Position numbers and translations under genes: made by a program. A stretch of DNA of 11,207 bases. Origin: Alphaproteobacteria bacterium (GTDB lineage: Bacteria > Pseudomonadota > Alphaproteobacteria > UBA9219). Shown here one piece after another: positions 6,902 to 11,207 of this stretch. Within the stretch, counting starts at the first letter, position 1. Each line of letters opens with the position of its first letter. Under the pieces are notes generated by a model that had not been told where the DNA came from, did no database searches, and saw nothing but the letters and a program-made list of their open reading frames with translations. The stretch spans positions 1 through 11,207 of the forward strand of contig JAQUUS010000026.1 in the NCBI GenBank assembly GCA_028693775.1, written 5' to 3'.

Positions 6902-6925
6902 ATCATCCGGTTCACAAAAGGTTAA
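6897..6925 (-). promoter_or_regulatory. Candidate tpiA promoter
   Basis: On the minus strand TTAACC (6925-6920) and TATGAT (6902-6897) are separated by exactly 17 nt and match sigma-70 at 4 and 5 of 6 positions. Transcription would start near 6890, again with a leader of about 37 nt. The -10 box shares 5 bp with the ppiD -10 box. Confidence 0.42.
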
Positions 6926-6944
6926 ATTTCTGAAAGGTTCGTTT

Positions 6945-8828
6945 ATGCTTCGCTTTATGCGCGAGATGACCAGCTCCTGGATCGTCAAAGGCCTTATGCT
7001 GTTTTTGGTTATTAGTTTCAGCATTTGGGGAATAGGGGACATTTTCAGAGGCAACTCTTTGAAAAAAGCTGTCGCTTCGGTCGGGAATACGGAAATTTCC
7101 GTTCAAGACCTCAATCAGTTGTTCGAGCGCGGCCTCGTTCAGGCAAGGCAGGCGCTTTCCGATAACCTGACAGCCCAGCAGGCCAAGCAACTGGGTCTTC
7201 TGGATCATGTTCTCGATCAGGAGATCAATAGCCGTTTGGTCGATCTGGATGTGGCTCGCCAAAAAATCAGCGTCGGTCCGGAAGCTATTCTGGATATTCT
7301 CGCCAAGGAGCCCCAGTTCAGGACGAAAGACGGTTCGTTCAACAAGGCCTTGTTCTATCAATTCCTTCAGCAACAGCGCATGAGCGAGGCGGCCTTTTTC
7401 GCCAAGGAGCAGCAGGAACTGGCGCGCTTCATTCTGGTGGGCTCTTTGCAAAGCCCGGCTGTCGCTCCGCAGACTGCCGTCGATTTGATCTTCAAGGCGC
7501 GCGCTCAAAAGCGCACGCTTGATGTCGTGACGGTCGATGCGTCGAAAATGACCGGAATCGCCGTGCCGGACGACAAGGCTTTGCGCGAATTTTATGACGC
7601 CAATCAGAAAAAGTTCGAGACGCCCGAATATCGCAGCCTCACGATCGGCACCTTGTCTACGGATGCCATTGCCAAGGATTTCTCGGTTTCGGATGAGCAA
7701 CTGAAGACTCTTTATGAGGAAAAACGCGACGAATTTTCGATTCCCGAACGCCGCGATGTCGTTCAGGTCGTGACTCAAGACGAGCTCAAGGCCAAGGAAC
7801 TGGCCCGGAAGGCCAGGGAGACCGGCAGTTTAACTTCGGTGGCCAAGGCCTTGAAAGAAAACGCCGTTCCTTTGGACAAGCTTGAGGAGAAATCCTTGAT
7901 GCCCGATTTGTCCAAGGCGGCTTTTGCTCTTTCCGCCGGCGGCGTCAGCGAACCGGTCAAAACCCAGCTTGGCTGGCATGTCGTTCAACTGAAAAAGGTT
8001 TTCCCGGCCGAGAGTCCCGCCTTCGATAAAATCAAGGACAAGCTTCGCGAAGATATGCGTCGCGAGCAGGCCGTCGAAGCGGCGACGCGAATCGTCAACC
8101 AGCTCGATGACGAACTGGCTGCCGGGCATTCGCTCGACGATATTGCCGACGGCTTGAGGCTTCGCCTTGTCAAGATTCCCGCCGTCGATTCCGACGGCTT
8201 GACGCCCGAAGGCAAGGTGCCGCAGGAACTTCCCAACAAGGACGTGGTTTTGAAGGACGTTTTCGGGCAGGGCGTGGGGGAAACAAGTCCCGTCGCCGAG
8301 GATAAGAACGGCGGCTATTACGTCGTTCGCACCGACGACATCGTTCCGTCCGGCGTCAAGCCTTTCGATGAGGTCAAAAAAGAGGTGGCCGCAGCATGGA
8401 AAATCCGCGAACAGAAAGCCAAGGCTCGCGCCAAGGCCGAAAAGATCGCTCAGGATCTCAACTCCGGCGCCAAGCTCGCTTCGTTGAGCGGCGAGGAAGG
8501 CGTTTCCGTTCGGACCTCCGCGCCGCTTTCGATGCTGGGAGATACGGACAAGGATCTTCCCGAAACGCTTGTCGGGAAAAGTTTTCATCTGAAAAAAGGC
8601 GAGACGGCGCAGGAATCCGTTGACGGCAAGAGCTACGTCGTTCGCCTTGCGAAGATCTCCGACATCGATGCCTCGAAGCCGGATACGCGCAAGGTCGCCA
8701 TCGCCCGGGAGCTCAAAAAGCAAATGCGCGACGAAGTTTCGGATCAGTATTTGGCCTATTTGCAGACCGTTTTCCCGGTTCGCAAAAATGCCGAGCTTCT
8801 CGAGATGATCCGCCAGCGCGAGGACTGA
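6945..8828 (+). CDS. ppiD: Peptidyl-prolyl isomerase / periplasmic chaperone PpiD
   Basis: A 627-aa inner-membrane protein with a large periplasmic part, close to E. coli PpiD in length. It helps newly exported proteins leave the Sec translocon. A single transmembrane helix spans about 12-32, preceded by basic residues, so the N-terminus is cytoplasmic. A SurA_N-type chaperone domain follows (about 36-200). A parvulin domain lies near 265-355, ending in FALSAGGVSEPVKTQLGWHV, and a second region (about 420-500) resembles another parvulin remnant. The parvulin start reads RRDVVQVV where active enzymes have a histidine, so isomerase activity is doubtful and chaperone function more likely. The ATG at 6945 follows AAAGG by 7 nt; an upstream TTG at 6873 would put 24 extra residues before the membrane segment and is rejected. 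The trpE gene that often follows ppiD in alphaproteobacteria is absent; the deacetylase converges after 6 bp. Confidence 0.95.
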   Translation: MLRFMREMTSSWIVKGLMLFLVISFSIWGIGDIFRGNSLKKAVASVGNTEISVQDLNQLFERGLVQARQALSDNLTAQQAKQLGLLDHVLDQEINSRLVDLDVARQKISVGPEAILDILAKEPQFRTKDGSFNKALFYQFLQQQRMSEAAFFAKEQQELARFILVGSLQSPAVAPQTAVDLIFKARAQKRTLDVVTVDASKMTGIAVPDDKALREFYDANQKKFETPEYRSLTIGTLSTDAIAKDFSVSDEQLKTLYEEKRDEFSIPERRDVVQVVTQDELKAKELARKARETGSLTSVAKALKENAVPLDKLEEKSLMPDLSKAAFALSAGGVSEPVKTQLGWHVVQLKKVFPAESPAFDKIKDKLREDMRREQAVEAATRIVNQLDDELAAGHSLDDIADGLRLRLVKIPAVDSDGLTPEGKVPQELPNKDVVLKDVFGQGVGETSPVAEDKNGGYYVVRTDDIVPSGVKPFDEVKKEVAAAWKIREQKAKARAKAEKIAQDLNSGAKLASLSGEEGVSVRTSAPLSMLGDTDKDLPETLVGKSFHLKKGETAQESVDGKSYVVRLAKISDIDASKPDTRKVAIARELKKQMRDEVSDQYLAYLQTVFPVRKNAELLEMIRQRED

Positions 8829-8834
8829 TCCGGG

Positions 8835-9782
8835 TTATTGCCCGTTCACAAGCTCGTTGACGGGCACGAGCTCGATGCCCCGGCTCTGCGCTTCGGGGAC
8901 CCATATCCTTATGGCCTCGATGGTGGCCTGATGCGGATGGCCGATGGCCACGGCGCGGCCTTTTCTCCGCGCGATGCGCTCGGTCAGCTCAAGCTGTTTG
9001 CGCACGGCTTCGAGCGTCGGAACGTCGTCGAGGAAAACGTCCCGGCTGATTGAGGGGAGGCCTTTTTCCTTTGCGATTTTTATGGCGACGGTTTGCCCGT
9101 TCGTTCGCGAGTCGAGGAAAAACAGATTTCGCTCCTTGAGGTTTTCGGCGACCATTTCCATTCCGGCCCGATAGGCCGTGAATTTGCTGCCCATGTGGTT
9201 GTTGATCCCGTCATAGCCTGTGACGCTTGCGAGGGCTTTCTCAAGCCGTTCCTTCAATTCGGGCATCGGAAGCTCCGTGAGCAGGGCTCCGGGACCCGGA
9301 TTTTGAGGGCCTACGGGCTCCATCGGCATGTGGAGCAGGATTTCGTGATTTCCGGCGCGCGCTTCCTTGATTTGTTCGCGCGTTCTTCCTGCGTAGGGTA
9401 AAAACGAAAGCGTTATGGCCGCAGGCAGGCGGATTGCTTTTTCGCTCGTTCGGATGTCCGCGCCCATGTCGTCGATGACGATGGCGATCTTGACGCCGCG
9501 TCCGTCGGGAAGCGGCTCGGGCGGAGGCTCCGGCGCGACCGGGACGGTTATGCCGCTGCTTTGTTGCGGTTCTTCGAAGGGGGGCTTGAGCTCCGGTTCG
9601 GGGGCGGGGGGCGGGGCGGGCAACAGCTCGCCGTCTTTCGGCTTGATGGGGCGCTGGACTTTGACGGTGACGGTCGGGGGCGTTACGCGCGTATGCGGCG
9701 CGAAGAAGGCCCACAGGAATCCCAATGCAACAACAACCCAGAAGATAGCCTTCAGCTTCTTCCTGAATTTCGATTTTTTCAT
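8835..9782 (-). CDS. Divergent polysaccharide deacetylase family protein (YibQ/DUF610)
   Basis: A 315-aa envelope protein. A basic start is followed by one hydrophobic helix (about 12-28), most likely a signal anchor, then a proline-rich linker (31-93) that would hold the enzyme away from the membrane in the periplasm. The catalytic domain (about 96-315) belongs to the divergent polysaccharide deacetylase family: AIVIDDMG (100-107), LLHMPMEP (149-156), NNHMGSKFT (194-202), FFLDSRT (221-227) and AIGHPH (279-284). These supply the Asp and His residues expected to bind a metal. The family substrate is not established to my knowledge; a glycan is inferred. It lies 14 bp downstream of the 173-aa unknown gene on the same strand and probably shares its transcript. 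The ATG at 9782 has only a weak ribosome binding site, which fits reinitiation after the upstream gene. Its end is 6 bp from that of ppiD. Confidence 0.9.
   Translation of the reverse strand: MKKSKFRKKLKAIFWVVVALGFLWAFFAPHTRVTPPTVTVKVQRPIKPKDGELLPAPPPAPEPELKPPFEEPQQSSGITVPVAPEPPPEPLPDGRGVKIAIVIDDMGADIRTSEKAIRLPAAITLSFLPYAGRTREQIKEARAGNHEILLHMPMEPVGPQNPGPGALLTELPMPELKERLEKALASVTGYDGINNHMGSKFTAYRAGMEMVAENLKERNLFFLDSRTNGQTVAIKIAKEKGLPSISRDVFLDDVPTLEAVRKQLELTERIARRKGRAVAIGHPHQATIEAIRIWVPEAQSRGIELVPVNELVNGQ
9600..9620 (+). other. G-quadruplex motif in the deacetylase gene
   Basis: Four runs of 5, 6, 4 and 3 guanines are separated by single cytosines on the plus strand. Single-nucleotide loops are the most stable class of G-quadruplex motif. 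The gene is on the minus strand, so the G-rich strand is the transcription template and the message is C-rich. The stretch encodes the alanine- and proline-rich linker (around LPAPPPAPEP), which may be the whole reason for its composition. Confidence 0.6.
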
Positions 9783-9796
9783 TGATTGTTCACGGA

Positions 9797-10318
9797 TTAA
9801 TCACAAGGTCCGCCCGGCGTGCGATAATCGCCGGAGTCGGCGGTGTAGTTGCGGGCGCGCTTTTGGGACGACGGAGGTTCGGGAACGAAGGCGCCAAACG
9901 GACGCAGCAGGGCCCTTGTGTAGCGGGAGCCTTTGACCGCGCCTACGATGCTGCCCAAAAGTCCTTTGCTGGCGCGGATCAGGCGGGCCGTTTGTTTCTT
10001 TTCTTCTTCGGCTTCCTTCTGGGCGTTTTTGACAACGTGGTCGGGCGCGGCGACGCCGAGCTGCCTGTAGACGTCGAGCCTTTGCCTGTTGCCGCCGCTT
10101 GTGAATTTGGCGACGATTTGATCCAGCTGGGTGGCCGTTTTGCCGTGAATCAGTTTTTCCTTGATGTGTTCAGGCACGCCAAGCTGCTTGCAGAGCGATT
10201 CAAAATCATCGTTTTCGCGGTCAAGGTGGGGATTGTAGCCTTCGCGCGCTTCCAGGCCTTCTCCGAGTTCGTGGATTCTTTCGTGGTTGCGGGTATCGTA
10301 TTTGGGAACCTTGACCAT
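9797..10318 (-). CDS. Protein of unknown function, 173 aa, upstream of the deacetylase
   Basis: I do not recognise this family. The protein is 173 aa, soluble and strongly charged, with no signal peptide. Residues 1-35 are rich in acidic residues and His. Residues about 36-90 look helical and contain two similar turns: LCKQLGVPEHIKEKLI (42-57) and VYRQLGVAAPDHVVK (83-97). A charged helix rich in Glu and Lys follows (about 98-115), then a short hydrophobic stretch, GLLGSIVGAV (119-128), too short and polar for a membrane span. The tail is disordered and basic, ending in GGPCD. The ATG at 10318 follows GGAG by 8 nt, and codon use resembles the neighbours. It precedes the deacetylase gene by 14 bp and has its own candidate promoter, so a link with the envelope is possible but inferred only from position. 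Confidence 0.75.
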   Translation of the reverse strand: MVKVPKYDTRNHERIHELGEGLEAREGYNPHLDRENDDFESLCKQLGVPEHIKEKLIHGKTATQLDQIVAKFTSGGNRQRLDVYRQLGVAAPDHVVKNAQKEAEEEKKQTARLIRASKGLLGSIVGAVKGSRYTRALLRPFGAFVPEPPSSQKRARNYTADSGDYRTPGGPCD

Positions 10319-10378
10319 GGCTTTCGCTCCGCGTTCTATTTGTTTAGCTTGCTCGCGCCCATTCGATGCTTATTTCCC

Positions 10379-10384
10379 ATTATA
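10379..10384 (-). promoter_or_regulatory. Candidate -10 box of the unknown gene/deacetylase unit
   Basis: A perfect TATAAT is read on the minus strand, 60 nt from the ATG at 10318, implying a start near 10372 and a leader of about 54 nt. No -35 box is found at 16-18 nt spacing. An A8 tract (10415-10408, minus strand) lies at about -36 to -43 and could act as a proximal UP element. Confidence 0.4.
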
Positions 10385-10402
10385 CTGAAATTCGATCCGT
10401 TA

Positions 10403-10420
10403 GGGAGTTTTTTTTCTCCC
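10403..10420. repeat. Inverted repeat GGGAG-T8-CTCCC in the unknown gene/shc gap
   Basis: Two perfect 5-bp arms flank a homopolymer of eight T (A8 on the minus strand). It resembles a hairpin whose loop is the T run rather than a terminator, since no T run follows the stem on either strand. It lies just upstream of the minus-strand TATAAT box. The rest of the 200-bp gap (10319-10518) shows no gene, and I could not identify a convincing shc promoter in it. Confidence 0.45.
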
Positions 10421-10518
10421 GATTAATTTCCTGCGCGGGAAGACGCCCTGTTAAAAAATATTTGTCTAGCGGCTTGTTTTCAGGCAATCTCCGCACAGAT
10501 AGGGGTTTATTAACCAAC

Positions 10519-11207
10519 ATGCAAAACGAATCTGCCGGCGCCGTGGCGCCAACCCAACTTAAGGTAGGATTGGCCTCAACGGTCGATCGAAGCGTTCAGG
10601 CTCTGCTCCGTCATCAGCGCGATGACGGGCACTGGGTTTTTGAGCTCGAGGCCGATGCCACCATTCCTGCCGAGTACATTCTGCTCGATCATTTTCTGGG
10701 GACGATCAATCAGCCCTTGCATGAGCGCATGGCCGCTTATTTGCGCAGCATTCAGGAAGATCACGGCGGCTGGCCGCTTTTCCACAAGGGCGCTCTGAAC
10801 GTCAGCGCCAGCGTGAAGGCTTATTTTGCGCTCAAGTGCGTGGGCGACAATACGGACGCGCCTCATATGGTTCGCGCGCGCAACGCCATCCTCAAGCACG
10901 GCGGGGCCGAGCGCAGCAACGTTTTTACGCGCATCCAGTTGGCTTTGTTCGGCGCCGTTCCGTGGACTGCCGTTCCTGTCATGCCCGTGGAAATCATGCT
11001 TTTGCCGAAGTGGTTTCCGTTCCATATCAACAAAGTGTCTTATTGGTCGCGTACGGTGATCGTGCCTCTTCTGGTTCTTATGGCCAAGAAGCCCAAGGCG
11101 CGCAATCCGCGTCACGTCAATGTCAATGAGCTGTTCAAAAAACCCCCGCAGAAAATCAGCAAGTGGCCCGGATCGGGGACTCATTCGGCGTGGTCTTTCG
11201 TTTTCGA
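10519..11207 (+). CDS. shc: Squalene-hopene cyclase, N-terminal part (runs off the window)
   Basis: The reading frame opens at ATG 10519 and stays open for 229 codons to the window edge. Squalene-hopene cyclase folds squalene into hopene, the first committed step of hopanoid synthesis, and is a monotopic membrane enzyme of roughly 650 residues, so about a third is visible. The N-terminus is diagnostic: QRDDGHWVFELEADATIPAE at 33-52, with DHFL and YLRSIQEDHGGW (74-85), a QW repeat typical of triterpene cyclases. SASVKAYFALK (96-106), VFTRIQLALFG (135-145) and EIMLLPKWFPFHI (158-170) also fit the family. The catalytic DxDD motif lies beyond the edge. The start has only AGGGG at 13 nt, a poor spacing; no better start is seen. 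The gene is divergent from the unknown gene. No other hopanoid (hpn) gene is visible. Confidence 0.95.
   Translation, partial: MQNESAGAVAPTQLKVGLASTVDRSVQALLRHQRDDGHWVFELEADATIPAEYILLDHFLGTINQPLHERMAAYLRSIQEDHGGWPLFHKGALNVSASVKAYFALKCVGDNTDAPHMVRARNAILKHGGAERSNVFTRIQLALFGAVPWTAVPVMPVEIMLLPKWFPFHINKVSYWSRTVIVPLLVLMAKKPKARNPRHVNVNELFKKPPQKISKWPGSGTHSAWSFVF
10537..10550 (+). other. GC-only hairpin inside shc codons 7-11
   Basis: Two copies of GGCGCC separated by GT can form a 5-bp, all-GC stem with a 4-nt loop, 18 nt after the A of the start codon. Stable structure this close to a start can slow initiation. It may also be only an effect of Ala- and Gly-rich codons. Confidence 0.3.

Noticed and set aside
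6853..7054. N-terminal extension of tpiA by 67 residues
   Set aside because: It would overlap the start of ppiD and place a non-homologous stretch before the TIM barrel. The ATG at 6853 has a good Shine-Dalgarno.
6912..8723. Two long minus-strand open frames (288 and 297 codons) opposite ppiD
   Set aside because: They mirror the coding periodicity of ppiD, show no domain, and ppiD itself is full length with clear features.
1..11207. Mobile element, prophage, defence island or CRISPR array
   Set aside because: No transposase, integrase, nuclease, methylase or spaced repeat is present, codon use looks even, and nearly all sequence is assigned to housekeeping or envelope genes.

Overview
The window reads as a compact core region of an alphaproteobacterial chromosome (moderately GC-rich by eye). 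Pointers to that group are the divergent tpiA/ppiD pair, ETF-ubiquinone oxidoreductase, squalene-hopene cyclase, a COG3786-type L,D-transpeptidase and a divergent polysaccharide deacetylase. I see no rRNA, tRNA, CRISPR array, insertion sequence, phage gene or toxin-antitoxin gene. All eleven genes look intact, except the last, which runs off the right edge. The largest gap without a gene is 200 bp.

Layout: (1) 28-2569, plus strand: ETF-ubiquinone oxidoreductase and, 1 nt later, a GNAT acetyltransferase, probably translationally coupled. (2) 2544-3458, minus: ribF, overlapping the acetyltransferase tail to tail by 26 bp. (3) 3596-4582, plus: a lysophospholipase-type alpha/beta hydrolase. (4) 4591-5106, minus: a YkuD-type L,D-transpeptidase. 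(5) 5165-6097, plus: a divergent orotate-phosphoribosyltransferase-like protein. (6) 6107-6853, minus: tpiA. (7) 6945-8828, plus: ppiD. (8) 8835-9782 and 9797-10318, minus: a two-gene unit of a 173-aa protein of unknown function followed by a membrane-anchored polysaccharide deacetylase. (9) 10519-11207, plus: the first 229 codons of squalene-hopene cyclase.

How it fits together: ribF makes FMN and FAD, and ETF-QO uses FAD and an Fe-S cluster to feed electrons from acyl-CoA and other dehydrogenations to ubiquinone. TpiA is central glycolysis. Four genes concern the envelope: the L,D-transpeptidase, PpiD, the deacetylase and the hopanoid cyclase. The lysophospholipase acts on membrane lipid breakdown products. 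Apart from the two short same-strand units, the genes do not form a pathway. The transcription units alternate strands, with four tail-to-tail junctions of 6 to 9 bp or overlapping, and four head-to-head gaps of 58 to 200 bp that hold the candidate promoters.

I did not find a clearly new system. The best second looks are the phosphoribosyltransferase-like protein with an altered PRPP loop, the overlapping divergent promoters between tpiA and ppiD, a four-run G-quadruplex motif in the deacetylase gene, and the unknown 173-aa protein linked to the deacetylase.
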